64,000 bases of DNA, taken from contig NZ_JACJTU010000019.1 in assembly GCF_014698835.1 (NCBI RefSeq), positions 1 to 64,000 on the forward strand, in the 5' to 3' direction. The notes under the pieces were generated by a model that was not told where the DNA came from, searched no databases, and worked only from the letters and a program-made list of their open reading frames with translations. The stretch comes from Nostoc paludosum FACHB-159. GTDB taxonomy: Bacteria; Cyanobacteriota; Cyanobacteriia; Cyanobacteriales; Nostocaceae. Below are positions 7,298-16,740 of the stretch, one piece after another; position 1 is the first letter of the stretch, and every line of letters starts with the position of its first letter. The translations under genes were made by a program, and so were the position numbers.

Positions 7298-10200
7298 ATG
7301 AAATCCCAAGCAAACAGTAAGCCTAAAATTTTGGTTGTTGATGATGAACCAGACAACCTTGATTTGCTCTACCGCACTTTCTATCGTGACTATAAGGTGC
7401 TAAGAGCAACCTCTGGCCCTGCGGCACTCGATTTGCTGGCTCAAGAGGGAGAGGTCGCGGTGATCATCTCCGACCAGCGGATGCCGATGATGAGCGGTAC
7501 AGAATTTTTGAGCCTGACAGCAACTCAATACCCAGATATTATCCGGATTATTTTAACTGGCTACACCGATGTCGAAGACCTGGTGGAAGCAATCAACGCT
7601 GGTAAGGTTTTCAAATATGTCACTAAACCGTGGGAAGCAGAGGAACTTAAAGGAGTTGTACGCCAAGCTTTAGATACCCACAATGTCCTCAAAGCTCGTA
7701 CCCGCGAACTTACCCGCACACTCAGGCGAGAATCGCTGCTCAATACGGTCACAAATACGATTCGCAGTGCATTAGACTATCGGCAAATTTTGCAGGCAAT
7801 TGTTGATTCAGTGGGTCAGATGTTGGAAGTAGATGTCTGTCTGTTGCGTCCCTTCCAAGATGAACAGTTGGCAGATAAAGGATTTATCTATCAAAAGCCT
7901 CTGGAAGACAAAGGAGATGAGGACACAAAGACGCGGGGACACGGGGACACGGAGATCGATTTTCCTATTGCTCCTCCATCTGCCACTCTTGCCATCTCAC
8001 CCTCCTCGTTGCTGGCTCACACGGTTTGGGAAACCCGTGAAGTTCAAGTAATTCATGACGTGATAGATGATGAGCGGGTTCAGGGTGATACCCCAGAACT
8101 GCGCCAACGTGGAGAAGCTTTTGCTGCTGCTGACATTTGTTCTAGTTTAGTGGTGCCACTAATCTGTCAACAGGAACTGATGGCAGTCCTAGCACTGCAC
8201 CAGTGTTCTCTGCCCCGCTCCTGGGGGGAAGATGAAGTGCAGCTAGTATTGATGGTGGCGGATCAAGCAGCCTTAGCTTTGTCTCAAGCTTATGTTTACG
8301 AGCAAGTACGTGCCCTAGCTAAGCGAGAGAGTTTGATTAATACCATTACTAGCGCGATTCGCTCTAGCTTAGACCCTGAAGATATTTTTGCAGCTATTAC
8401 TCAGCAACTGGGACAAGCTTTACAAGTTGATGGCTGTGTTCTATCTCTGTGGACGGAGGAAGATGAGTTTGTCCAGTCTGTGGGCTTGTATGACAGTTTT
8501 CAAGATCGGGAAAATTTCGGTAGCCACAACCCAAACCAGGCATCGCTAGCTCTAGACCACAATATAAGTAACAATAATCACGTATTAACTGTATTACCTA
8601 ATTCTCAAACCTCTATAAAAGAGAATCCCATTTTACAAGAGATTTTACAGACACACGAACCAGTAGTAATTGCTGATGTAAACCATTCTCCCAGAGGAAT
8701 ACAGGGTTTTGATTTGTCTTTGAAAATGCCTGCACGATCGCTAATGGTCGTGCCATTATTGGCTGATGGCAAATGCATAGGTAGTATTACTTTATGTCAA
8801 AGTAATAAAATACGGCAGTGGTTATCGTCTGATATCGACCTAGCTAAAGCAGTAGCAGCTCAAGCCGCGATCGCTGTGCAGCAATCACGTCTATATGAAA
8901 AAACTCGCCAACAAGCCGAACGCTTACTGGAATTAGACAAACAAAAAACAGAATTTTTTCAAAATATCTCCCATGAATTTCGCACTCCCATCACCTTGAT
9001 TCAGGGGCCTTTAGAGTCAGCGGTGGGGGCTGGTGAGGGGTTATCTTATTCCCAAAGTGCGATCGCCCTACGTAACTCCCGGCGTTTGCTGCGACTGGTA
9101 AATCAACTGCTGGATTTACAACGGCTAGATGCAGGAAGAATGCAGCCTAGTTTCCGTCCTTGCGATTTAGTCGAATTTGTCAGCCAAATTGTTGAGTCTT
9201 TTCGCCCCTACTGCGAGAAAAAGGGACTACAACTTACTACACAGCTGTATGAATGTCCTACGGTGTACTTGGATATGGAAAAATTTGATAAGGTCGTTTA
9301 CAACCTGCTATCAAATGCCATGAAGTTTACTCCCGAAGGTGGGACAATCAACGTCAGGCTAAAACCTGAAGGCGATCGTTGCATCTTGGAAGTACAAGAT
9401 ACTGGAATTGGCATTGTTAAAGAACAAATTCCCCATTTATTTGAGCGCTTCCGCCAAGCAGAAGGTTCAGCAAACCGTTCCTATGAAGGCAGTGGTTTGG
9501 GTTTGGCTTTAGTTAAAGAATTAGTAGAATTACATAGCGGTCAAGTCAGTGTGGATTCAATATATGGTGAGGGTACTACCTTTAAATTATCGTTAGTTAC
9601 TGGTACTGCTCACTTACCCACAGAGCAAGTGCTGGAAAGTCCTGTTGAACTAAACACAAGCCGGGCTAGTGTAGAATTGGCTGATTTAGAACTGCTAGAT
9701 CAAACAGCAGATAATATTGAAAATATTACAAAAAACTTATCACCCACTTCTGATACTCAAGAATCACTACTGGGCAATGGGCACTCTATTTTAGTTGTGG
9801 ACGACAACCCCGATTTGCGAAGTTATGTATCTGATATACTGCGTCGCAATGGCTATCAAGTGCAGACATCTCGTAACGGTTATGAAGGGTATCGCCTAGC
9901 TAAAGAAATTATGCCCAGCTTGGTTCTTACTGACTTGATGATGCCCTTGGTCAGTGGACTTGAAATGATTCAGATGATCCGCAGCGAGGAGAAGCTCAAA
10001 GGAATACCAATCATTTTGCTCACAGCCAAAGTTGACGAAGAAACTCGCATCGAAGGTACAGAACATGGTGCTGATGCTTATTTAGCAAAACCATTCAACG
10101 ATCGCGAGCTTTTAGCGGAAGTTCGCAATCTTTTAGCGTTGAAAGAAAATGAAAGACGGATCTCGGAGTTAAATATATATCTTACAGAATCGGTACTAAA

Positions 10201-10861
10201 GCGCTTTTTGCCGGCTGTGTTGGTGCAAAAAGCTGCCGCCGGAGATTTGGCTTTAGATTTGCGCCCAGAACCACGCTTAATTACAGTTTTGTTTAGTGAT
10301 ATTGTGGGTTTCACACAGCTAGCAAACACCCTTAGATCCCGGCGAGTAGCAGAGTTACTCAATGAATATTTAGAAGCTATGACCAAGGTTGTATTTGCTA
10401 ATGGCGGTACTGTAGATAAATTTATGGGAGACGCCATCTTAGCTTTATATGGGGCGCCAGAAGAACTCACTCCCAACGAACAGGTACGTCGTGCCATAAA
10501 TACAGCAAGAGGAATGCACCGTTCTCTGGATCAATTAAACCAGCGTTGGCGAGACCAAGGTGTATTTGATGGTGACAGACAAACTGGCGTCCAGTTTCGC
10601 TGTGGTATTCACCAAGGTACGGCAGTTGTGGGGATGTTTGGTAGCGCTGAACGTGCTGACTATACTGCTATTGGCCCAAGCGTAAATATTGCTGCTAGGT
10701 TACAATCTGCTGCTGTTCCCGGTACTATCTTGGTTTCTGCTGCCGTGGCAGATTATTTGCAAGAAGAAGAAATTACTAAAGGTAGTCCCCTAGAACTTAA
10801 AGGAGTAGATGAAACAGTTCTGACCTTCGCCGTTACATCAGAGGTAATGATTAATCGCTAA
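7298..10861 (+). CDS. cyaC: CyaC-type hybrid sensor adenylate cyclase
   Basis: 1187 aa. Domains in order: receiver (residues 9-125, phospho-acceptor D59 in ISDQRMP); two GAF domains (about 160-345 and 355-540); histidine kinase with H559 in the H-box ISHEFRTP and an HATPase region (NLLSNAMKF, DTGIGI, GSGLGLAL); second receiver (about 825-940, D879 in LTDLMMP); and a class III nucleotide cyclase (about 990-1185) with metal aspartates D1001 (FSDIVGF) and D1045 (FMGDAIL). This order matches CyaC of Spirulina and Anabaena, in which autophosphorylation and transfer to a receiver activate cAMP synthesis. A ribosome site AGGAAAG lies 8 bases before the ATG. Oddity: about residues 203-225 in GAF1 are encoded by repeat-like DNA (GAGGACACAAAG, GGGGACACGG). 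The chemical signal sensed is not evident. Confidence 0.85.
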   Translation: MKSQANSKPKILVVDDEPDNLDLLYRTFYRDYKVLRATSGPAALDLLAQEGEVAVIISDQRMPMMSGTEFLSLTATQYPDIIRIILTGYTDVEDLVEAINAGKVFKYVTKPWEAEELKGVVRQALDTHNVLKARTRELTRTLRRESLLNTVTNTIRSALDYRQILQAIVDSVGQMLEVDVCLLRPFQDEQLADKGFIYQKPLEDKGDEDTKTRGHGDTEIDFPIAPPSATLAISPSSLLAHTVWETREVQVIHDVIDDERVQGDTPELRQRGEAFAAADICSSLVVPLICQQELMAVLALHQCSLPRSWGEDEVQLVLMVADQAALALSQAYVYEQVRALAKRESLINTITSAIRSSLDPEDIFAAITQQLGQALQVDGCVLSLWTEEDEFVQSVGLYDSFQDRENFGSHNPNQASLALDHNISNNNHVLTVLPNSQTSIKENPILQEILQTHEPVVIADVNHSPRGIQGFDLSLKMPARSLMVVPLLADGKCIGSITLCQSNKIRQWLSSDIDLAKAVAAQAAIAVQQSRLYEKTRQQAERLLELDKQKTEFFQNISHEFRTPITLIQGPLESAVGAGEGLSYSQSAIALRNSRRLLRLVNQLLDLQRLDAGRMQPSFRPCDLVEFVSQIVESFRPYCEKKGLQLTTQLYECPTVYLDMEKFDKVVYNLLSNAMKFTPEGGTINVRLKPEGDRCILEVQDTGIGIVKEQIPHLFERFRQAEGSANRSYEGSGLGLALVKELVELHSGQVSVDSIYGEGTTFKLSLVTGTAHLPTEQVLESPVELNTSRASVELADLELLDQTADNIENITKNLSPTSDTQESLLGNGHSILVVDDNPDLRSYVSDILRRNGYQVQTSRNGYEGYRLAKEIMPSLVLTDLMMPLVSGLEMIQMIRSEEKLKGIPIILLTAKVDEETRIEGTEHGADAYLAKPFNDRELLAEVRNLLALKENERRISELNIYLTESVLKRFLPAVLVQKAAAGDLALDLRPEPRLITVLFSDIVGFTQLANTLRSRRVAELLNEYLEAMTKVVFANGGTVDKFMGDAILALYGAPEELTPNEQVRRAINTARGMHRSLDQLNQRWRDQGVFDGDRQTGVQFRCGIHQGTAVVGMFGSAERADYTAIGPSVNIAARLQSAAVPGTILVSAAVADYLQEEEITKGSPLELKGVDETVLTFAVTSEVMINR

Positions 10862-10960
10862 AATTTAGACTGGATTCTAAATCACGGAGTGAACACTGAT
10901 AACTGGTTAAAGCATACAAATTAGTAAAAGTGCCTAATCAGAACCAGTTTCAAAGAGAAT

Positions 10961-12118
10961 ATGGAACCCTCGGTTGCAGACAAAACTCCAATTCCAGCCA
11001 AAGTCTGGAGGCGACATACCGATCCACCTCTTTTGTGGATTTCTGTTGCTACCAGCTCAGTCTTTCTGCATTTGTTAGTGTTCTTGTTGTTGCGGTCATC
11101 AAATACTTTTAATCTCTGGTTTCCTCAGGAAAGCCAATCTGCTATACCCATTGAATTGATAGACATTGCTCCTGCAAGGAAATCAACAAGCAAATCACAA
11201 TCAGCAGCTAAAATAGTTTCACTAAAGCGATTTTCTTCAACTCAAAAGTCTGTAGCAGCAAGAACTACGCCAAAAAATCGAGATTCTGCTGCAATAAATT
11301 CCACTAATAAGCTTCAGCCCAAGAGTAAAACTGACACCTCTCAAACTAATAGTCAACCCTCTGGGCAACAAAAAGTTGCCAAGCCGATGCCCACACCCAC
11401 GGCGACACCTACACCTAAAGTTCTAGTAGGTAATCTTCCTTGGAACCGCCGTCAAGATTTAAAATTCGGCAAGGGCACAGCGCTACCATCAAGCCTTCCC
11501 ACAAGTTTGCCAACTCCACCAAGGGGAAGTACGCCAACTCCTACCCCACAAGCTTCACCAACTCCACCAAGGGGAAGTACGCCAACTCCTACCCCCCAAG
11601 CTTCACCAACTCCACCGAGGGAAAGTACGCCGACTCCTACCCCACAAACTCCACCAACTCCCGCAGGGCTAACTCCGCCAACTCCTACCCCACAAGTTCC
11701 ACCGACTTCTACTCAGGGAGCGTCGGTAGCAATAGTAGCTCCTTTACTTAGAGATGAAGTCAGTAACTTGATAAAATCAGGAGAATTTATACAGGATACT
11801 TTGCCAGATGCGATCGCTATATATCAAGGTAGCAATACAAAACAATTCGATCCCAGTTTTCTCTCCCAAAATTCTGGACTTCAGCCAGCACAACTCCTAG
11901 CTAGCTTAGTAATCGATCGCAATGGCAACTTTCAACAAGCCGTAGTGCTAGAAATACAACCAGCAACACTGAAAAGCCAAAAAAGCACATACGAGCAAGC
12001 CCTTAACCAAATTTTCAAAACAGAAAACTTTCTTCCTGCTCAAAATAACGATGGTACAAAACCAGATTTGAGCAATCTGTATGTCCGGATCAAAATTCAG
12101 TCTGCCAATTCCAACTAA
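10961..12118 (+). CDS. TonB-like proline-rich membrane-anchored protein
   Basis: 385 aa. Layout: short cytoplasmic N-terminus; one membrane segment (about residues 24-46, LLWISVATSSVFLHLLVFLLL); basic Ser/Lys/Thr-rich stretch; a long proline/threonine region (about 135-255) with four 16-residue repeats of the PTPPRGSTPTPTPQAS type; and a C-terminal globular part (about 256-385) ending in YVRIKIQS. This is the layout of TonB proteins, which span the periplasm and transmit energy to outer-membrane receptors; LLASLVIDRNGNFQQAVVLE resembles a TonB C-terminal strand pattern. No ExbB/ExbD or receptor gene is nearby, so the partner is unknown. A different periplasm-spanning anchor is possible. It follows cyaC by 99 bases on the same strand. 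Confidence 0.6.
   Translation: MEPSVADKTPIPAKVWRRHTDPPLLWISVATSSVFLHLLVFLLLRSSNTFNLWFPQESQSAIPIELIDIAPARKSTSKSQSAAKIVSLKRFSSTQKSVAARTTPKNRDSAAINSTNKLQPKSKTDTSQTNSQPSGQQKVAKPMPTPTATPTPKVLVGNLPWNRRQDLKFGKGTALPSSLPTSLPTPPRGSTPTPTPQASPTPPRGSTPTPTPQASPTPPRESTPTPTPQTPPTPAGLTPPTPTPQVPPTSTQGASVAIVAPLLRDEVSNLIKSGEFIQDTLPDAIAIYQGSNTKQFDPSFLSQNSGLQPAQLLASLVIDRNGNFQQAVVLEIQPATLKSQKSTYEQALNQIFKTENFLPAQNNDGTKPDLSNLYVRIKIQSANSN
11510..11701 (+). repeat. 48-bp coding tandem repeat, four copies
   Basis: Four in-frame 48-bp units (11510, 11558, 11606, 11654) encode PTPPRGSTPTPTPQAS and variants. The first two are almost identical at the DNA level; the last is the most diverged. This marks recent slippage expansion of the proline-rich spacer. 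Confidence 0.85.
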
Positions 12119-12122
12119 AAGT

Positions 12123-12151
12123 TTGAATTTTCTTTATAACTGTGTTATAAT
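12123..12151 (+). promoter_or_regulatory. Promoter of the tRNA-Gly gene
   Basis: TTGAAT (12123-12128) and TATAAT (12146-12151) are separated by 17 bases, a near-consensus sigma-70-type promoter. Transcription should start around 12158, about 10 bases before the mature tRNA 5' end. Confidence 0.75.
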
Positions 12152-12168
12152 TAAAAAGTTGGAAATTT

Positions 12169-12239
12169 GCGGGCGTAGTTTAGTGGTAAAACTATAGCCT
12201 TCCAAGCTATTAATGCGGGTTCGATTCCCGCCGCCCGCT
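12169..12239 (+). tRNA. tRNA-Gly (UCC)
   Basis: A cloverleaf can be drawn by eye: acceptor GCGGGCG (12169-12175) pairs with CGCCCGC (12232-12238), discriminator T; D arm with AGTGGTAAAACT; anticodon stem ATAGC/GCTAT with loop CTTCCAA giving anticodon TCC; T arm with GGTTCGATTCC. The CCA is not encoded. It decodes GGA (and GGG by wobble). Confidence 0.95.
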
Positions 12240-12623
12240 TAAAGGATACACAAAAGCCTTTGGTTAAATAGGATTACCTCCTATTTAGACCTTTGTTTGC
12301 CTCGATTAAAAGTATCAAAATTAACCAATAAGTTAAGCTCGCGTTAGGTTAGGAGTATTAATTGTTCTGAGTCATGAAATCAGTAGATTTACACTCAGCA
12401 CAGCGCACTTTGCAATACATCTTTTTTAACAATCTCGAAATCGAGTTTTATAATCATCTTGGTGACTGAAGTTTTAGGCATACTTGAGAAGTCCGTGCTT
12501 AATCTTCGTTTTTATTGAGCTATTTCTCCAACAGCCCCAGGAATAGAAGTCAAAATTTAAAAACAAATTTGTCATTATTGGGACAAATCTAAGAATCTCA
12601 TTAATATTAACTCAGCACACAAG
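12240..12623. other. Intergenic region between tRNA-Gly and the M61 peptidase
   Basis: About 380 bases. No open frame, tandem repeat or clear terminator was seen. It presumably holds the peptidase promoter. Confidence 0.4.
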
Positions 12624-14408
12624 ATGACTGAAGCAACTGCATCTCGACCCAATACCCACGTTCAGGAAACTGCACCAACGATTCATTACTTGGTGGCAAT
12701 GTCCCAGCCAGAAACTCATCTGTTTGAGGTGACTTTACGCCTTGTAAATTACCCCTGGCCGATTCTTGATTTAAAACTGCCAGTATGGACGCCAGGTTCA
12801 TACTTAGTTCGGGAATATGCCAAGAACCTACAGGATTTTGTGGCTTTTGCAGAGGATAAGCCTTTGCCTTGGCGGAAAATTAGTAAAAACCATTGGCAGA
12901 TAGATAAAGTAAGTGTTTCAGAATTAACTATACGCTATCGGATTTTTGCCAATGAGCTATCGGTACGGACAAATCACTTGGATGCTACCCACGGTTATTT
13001 CAACGGTGCAGCAATATTTTTTAGAATACCTGGCTGGGAAAAACAACCGATTCGTGTCACCATCGTACCACCACACCCAGAATGGCAGGTAACTACTGCT
13101 TTACCTGCCATTGGCGAGGAAAAGAATACTTTTTTGGCTAGCGATTTTGATACTCTTGTCGATAGTCCATTTGAAATTGGTCGCCACGAATTGTATCAAT
13201 TTGAGGTTTTGGGAAAACCCCATGAATTGGCAATTTGGGGGCAAGGGAATTATCAAGTCCAGCAGATGATTGCTGATATCCAAAAAATTATTCGGGTAGA
13301 AGCACAGATGTTCGGCGGTTTGCCCTATGAACGATATGTGTTTTTGTTACATTTATTTAGCCAAGCTTTTGGCGGTTTGGAGCATAAAAATTCTTGCTCT
13401 TTAATTTATCAGCGTTTTGGGTTTCGCGTTCCAGAAAAGTACGATCGCTTTCTGCAATTAGTAGCACATGAGTTCTTTCACTTGTGGAATGTCAAGCGAA
13501 TTCGCCCAAAAGCTTTAGAGGTTTTTGACTATGATCAAGAAAATTACACTCCATGCTTGTGGTTTTGTGAAGGGACTACTAGTTACTACGATTTGTTAAT
13601 TCCTTTGCGGGCAGGAATTTATGATGCTAAGTCCTATCTGAATCATTTAAGTAAAGAAATTACCAGATATCAAACCACGCCAGGGCGGAAAGTACAGCCT
13701 CTTTCCGAGTCGAGTTTTGATGCTTGGATTAAACTCTATCGTCCAGATGCCAATAGCGGTAATTCCCAAATTTCCTACTATTTAAAAGGAGAAATGATAT
13801 CGTTATTGCTAGATTTACTGATTCGCTCAACTCACAGTAATCAGCGTTCCCTCGATGACGTAATGCTGAAAATGTGGCAGCAATTTGGAGAAGCTGAAAT
13901 TGGCTATACCCAAGAACAGTTGCAAGAAGTTATAGAATCTGTGGCAGGAATTGATTTAGCTGATTTCTTTGAGCGCTACATTCATACCACCGAAGATTTG
14001 CCATTTAATCAGTATTTAGAACCCTTTGGTTTACAGTTAGTAGCAGAACCGCAGGAAGAACCTTACTTGGGTGTGAGAATAAATACTGAAAATGGGCGGG
14101 AGATTATTAAGTTTGTTGAAGCGGGTTCACCTGCACAAGCAGGGGGAATTGATGCAGGTGATGAGTTATTGGCAATTGATGGAATTAAGGTAACGGCAAA
14201 TAGTTTAAGCGATCGCCTCAAAGATTACCAACCAAACGATAAGATTGAGGTCGCAGTTTTCCACCAAGACGAACTCCGTACTTATTCAATTACGCTAGGG
14301 TCACCAAATCCTACTAAGTATCAAGTAAAACCTGTTGATTCTCCCGACTCTACACAGCAGCAAAACTTTGCCGCATGGCTTGGGGTAGCGATCGCAAGTG
14401 TTAGATAA
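12624..14408 (+). CDS. M61-family glycyl aminopeptidase with PDZ domain
   Basis: 594 aa, typical for the family. An N-terminal beta domain (about residues 20-195) is followed by the peptidase domain with the zinc motif H282-E283-x-x-H286 (VAHEFFHLWNVKR) and the third ligand E316 in FCEGTTSYY. A PDZ domain occupies about 485-560 (YLGVRI, AGSPAQAGGIDAGDELLAIDG). M61 enzymes remove N-terminal residues, with preference for Gly or Ala. No signal peptide is visible, so it is probably cytoplasmic. ATG start without a strong ribosome site. The gene ends against a repeat cluster and the convergent pyk gene. Confidence 0.9.
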   Translation: MTEATASRPNTHVQETAPTIHYLVAMSQPETHLFEVTLRLVNYPWPILDLKLPVWTPGSYLVREYAKNLQDFVAFAEDKPLPWRKISKNHWQIDKVSVSELTIRYRIFANELSVRTNHLDATHGYFNGAAIFFRIPGWEKQPIRVTIVPPHPEWQVTTALPAIGEEKNTFLASDFDTLVDSPFEIGRHELYQFEVLGKPHELAIWGQGNYQVQQMIADIQKIIRVEAQMFGGLPYERYVFLLHLFSQAFGGLEHKNSCSLIYQRFGFRVPEKYDRFLQLVAHEFFHLWNVKRIRPKALEVFDYDQENYTPCLWFCEGTTSYYDLLIPLRAGIYDAKSYLNHLSKEITRYQTTPGRKVQPLSESSFDAWIKLYRPDANSGNSQISYYLKGEMISLLLDLLIRSTHSNQRSLDDVMLKMWQQFGEAEIGYTQEQLQEVIESVAGIDLADFFERYIHTTEDLPFNQYLEPFGLQLVAEPQEEPYLGVRINTENGREIIKFVEAGSPAQAGGIDAGDELLAIDGIKVTANSLSDRLKDYQPNDKIEVAVFHQDELRTYSITLGSPNPTKYQVKPVDSPDSTQQQNFAAWLGVAIASVR

Positions 14409-14541
14409 GGGCATGGGGCATGGGGCATGGGGAGGTGTGGGAGGTGTGGGAGGATGGGGAAGAAATCTTTCCCCCCACACTCCCCACACTCCCCCATCTC
14501 CCAGTCACCAGCCTCCAGTCCCCAGTCGCCAATCCCCAATC
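14409..14541. repeat. Composite heptamer hairpin repeat
   Basis: GGGCATG heptamers run into GT/AG-rich DNA (GGAGGTGTGGGAGGTG), a short AAGAAATCTTT turn, then the complementary CCCCACACTCCCCACAC and CCAGTCCCCAG runs. The transcript could fold into a long imperfect hairpin. It fills the gap between the convergent M61 and pyk genes and may act as a shared 3' structure. Related copies lie at 16420, 22042, 32759, 54304 and 55206. Confidence 0.75.
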
Positions 14542-16308
14542 CTAAGACGTTTTCACAGCCCCAGAGTAGATCAAACCCCGTTGTAAATCCAGCGTTATAA
14601 TTGCGCCGTCCCGAATTACTTGCGTCGCTTGCTTTACGCCAACAATCACTGGCACACCAAGACGTAAGCCGATTACTGCTGCGTGACTTGTAAGACTTTC
14701 GTCTTCCGTAATAATCCCAGCAGCTTTACGAATTGCTTCCACAAAATCAGCATTGGTGCGGGAAGCAACCAAAATATCTCCGGGATTAAAGTTACTAACA
14801 TCCATGCTAGTATTTGCCACCCGTGCGCGACCGCTGACCGAACCTTGGCCTAGTCCAATTCCATGACCTAGTATTGCCGTTACCACCTCAACTTTAATCA
14901 AGTCTGTAGAACCAGAAACTCCCTGGAGTGTCCCAGCAGTCATCACTACTAAATCTCCCTCAGAGAGTAACTTTAGTTCCTGAGCCACGTTGATTGCAGC
15001 TTGGAATGTTTGGCCTGTGGAAGGCAATCCCAGTACTAGCAGCGGTTTTACTCCCCATACCATCTGTAATTGTCGCGCCACGTTCACATGGGGTGTTACT
15101 GCTAAAATCGGTGTATGGGGACGAAATTTCGAGACATTGCGAGCTGTTGCCCCAGTTTGGGTTAGAGTCATAATTGCTGCTGCTCCCAGTTGTTCTGCAA
15201 TTTGACTCACAGCTTGGCTGATAGCATTGGGAATAGAGCGTCTGGTATCTCTTAACTGACGTACTACTGACTGCGCCTCCTCTTGCTCAATGCGCTCGGC
15301 GATACGTGCCATTGTGGCCACTGCTTCTACTGGGTAGTTACCTACGGCAGTTTCATTGGAAAGCATCACCGCGTCTGTGCCGTCTAAAATAGCATTTGCT
15401 ACATCTGACACTTCGGCACGTGTGGGACGGGGATTGCTTACCATGCTGTCTAACATCTGAGTGGCAGTGATGATGGGAATCCCTAAGCGGTTTGCTGTCG
15501 CAATCAGCCGCTTTTGCAGTACGGGGACATCTTCTGCTGGTAGTTCCACGCCCAAATCGCCTCTGGCGACCATCACACCATCACACAAGGCCAAAACCGC
15601 TTCCATTTGTTCAATGGCCTCGTGTTTTTCAATTTTGGCAATCACTGGCACTTGCTTGCCTGTACTGGAAATTAGCTCTTTAATTTCCATCAAATCCTGG
15701 GGATTGCGGACAAAGGAAAGTGCTACCCAGTCTACACCCTGATCTAGACCAAACATCAGATCCTCTCGGTCTTTGTCGGTCATTGCCTTAATTGATAAGT
15801 AAACTCCAGGAAAGTTTACGCCTTTGTTGTTAGAAAGTTTTCCAGCGACGGTAATGCGACAGTGCAAATCACCTTTGTCACGGTTAATTTCCTCCACCAC
15901 CATTTCCACTCGTCCATCATCGAGGAGGATTTTTGCACCAACCGGGACTTCTTGGGCTAAATAATCATAGGTGACGCAGCTAATTTCCTGGGTACCTATA
16001 ACTGGACGATTTGTTAAGGTGAAGCGATCGCCTTTTGCTACAACTATAGCTCCATTGTCAAACTTCCCCAAGCGAATTTTTGGGCCCTGCAAGTCTTGGA
16101 GAATAGCCACTGGTTGATTAAGTTCAAAAGCGGTTTGTCTAATTAAGCGAATATTACGCTGATGATCTGCATGAGTACCGTGGGAGAAGTTTAGCCGCAG
16201 TGTCGTTGCTCCCGCTTCAATAATCGCCTTGAGCATTTCAGGACTGCTTGTGGCGGGACCAATAGTAGCGACAATTTTTGTCCGGCGTAGAGAATCTCTT
16301 AATTGCAT
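14542..16308 (-). CDS. pyk: Pyruvate kinase
   Basis: 588 aa, longer than the usual 470 because of a C-terminal PEP-utilising-enzyme-like mobile domain (about residues 490-580, with the TSHAAVIG swivel motif), as in Bacillus-type enzymes. The catalytic barrel starts RRTKIVATIGPAT; substrate and metal motifs LNFSHG, PVIAKIEKHEA (catalytic lysine) and MVARGDLGVELP are intact. It converts PEP and ADP to pyruvate and ATP in glycolysis. ATG start. The gene is convergent with the M61 peptidase. Nostoc genomes usually have two pyk genes; which one this is cannot be told here. Confidence 0.93.
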   Translation of the reverse strand: MQLRDSLRRTKIVATIGPATSSPEMLKAIIEAGATTLRLNFSHGTHADHQRNIRLIRQTAFELNQPVAILQDLQGPKIRLGKFDNGAIVVAKGDRFTLTNRPVIGTQEISCVTYDYLAQEVPVGAKILLDDGRVEMVVEEINRDKGDLHCRITVAGKLSNNKGVNFPGVYLSIKAMTDKDREDLMFGLDQGVDWVALSFVRNPQDLMEIKELISSTGKQVPVIAKIEKHEAIEQMEAVLALCDGVMVARGDLGVELPAEDVPVLQKRLIATANRLGIPIITATQMLDSMVSNPRPTRAEVSDVANAILDGTDAVMLSNETAVGNYPVEAVATMARIAERIEQEEAQSVVRQLRDTRRSIPNAISQAVSQIAEQLGAAAIMTLTQTGATARNVSKFRPHTPILAVTPHVNVARQLQMVWGVKPLLVLGLPSTGQTFQAAINVAQELKLLSEGDLVVMTAGTLQGVSGSTDLIKVEVVTAILGHGIGLGQGSVSGRARVANTSMDVSNFNPGDILVASRTNADFVEAIRKAAGIITEDESLTSHAAVIGLRLGVPVIVGVKQATQVIRDGAIITLDLQRGLIYSGAVKTS

Positions 16309-16740
16309 AGGGGCTGAATTTAGGGAGCTATCTGGGAAGTCATCGTAACTTTAAATGGCATCTCCTTTCTGGTCACTGCTATAAGATTTCAGCAGTTAGA
16401 GTAGGGTTATAGGAGAAATGGGCATTGGGCATTGGGCATTGGGCATGGGGCATGGGGAAGAGGATGGAGAGATAGGGGGATAAGGAGGTGTGGGAAGTGT
16501 AAAAGAGGAAGAAGCATAAATTCTATTTTTCCGCACACTCCCCATGCCCCATGCCCCATACCCCATTTCCCATTCCCCTACTCATGAGCAAAGACTAAGC
16601 CTCGTCTGGAATCATAGCGTTATTCATCTGCCCATAGGCTAAGGTCTGGATAAATCTTGGTATATAAAAATTTACAAATCTTTACTATTCCCTAATCTTT
16701 GTCGTATATTCGTAATGTTTAATAAAAAAACAAGGAGTCG
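16309..16740. other. Divergent intergenic region pyk / crtR
   Basis: About 430 bases between divergent genes. The middle is occupied by a composite heptamer hairpin repeat (16420-16579). The AT-rich last 100 bases should contain the crtR promoter; TATATT-like boxes occur near 16705, but no single -35/-10 pair is decisive. Confidence 0.5.
16420..16579. repeat. Composite heptamer hairpin repeat
   Basis: Three GGGCATT copies and two GGGCATG copies, then AGGAGGTGTGGGAAGTG on the left, and CACACTCCCCATGCCCC with CCATTTCCCATTCCCC on the right. The two halves are complementary over much of their length. It belongs to the same family as 14409-14541. Confidence 0.75.

Noticed and set aside
14301..14586. 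Short frames rich in Pro/His/Gly near 14.4 kb
   Set aside because: Products of the heptamer hairpin repeat.
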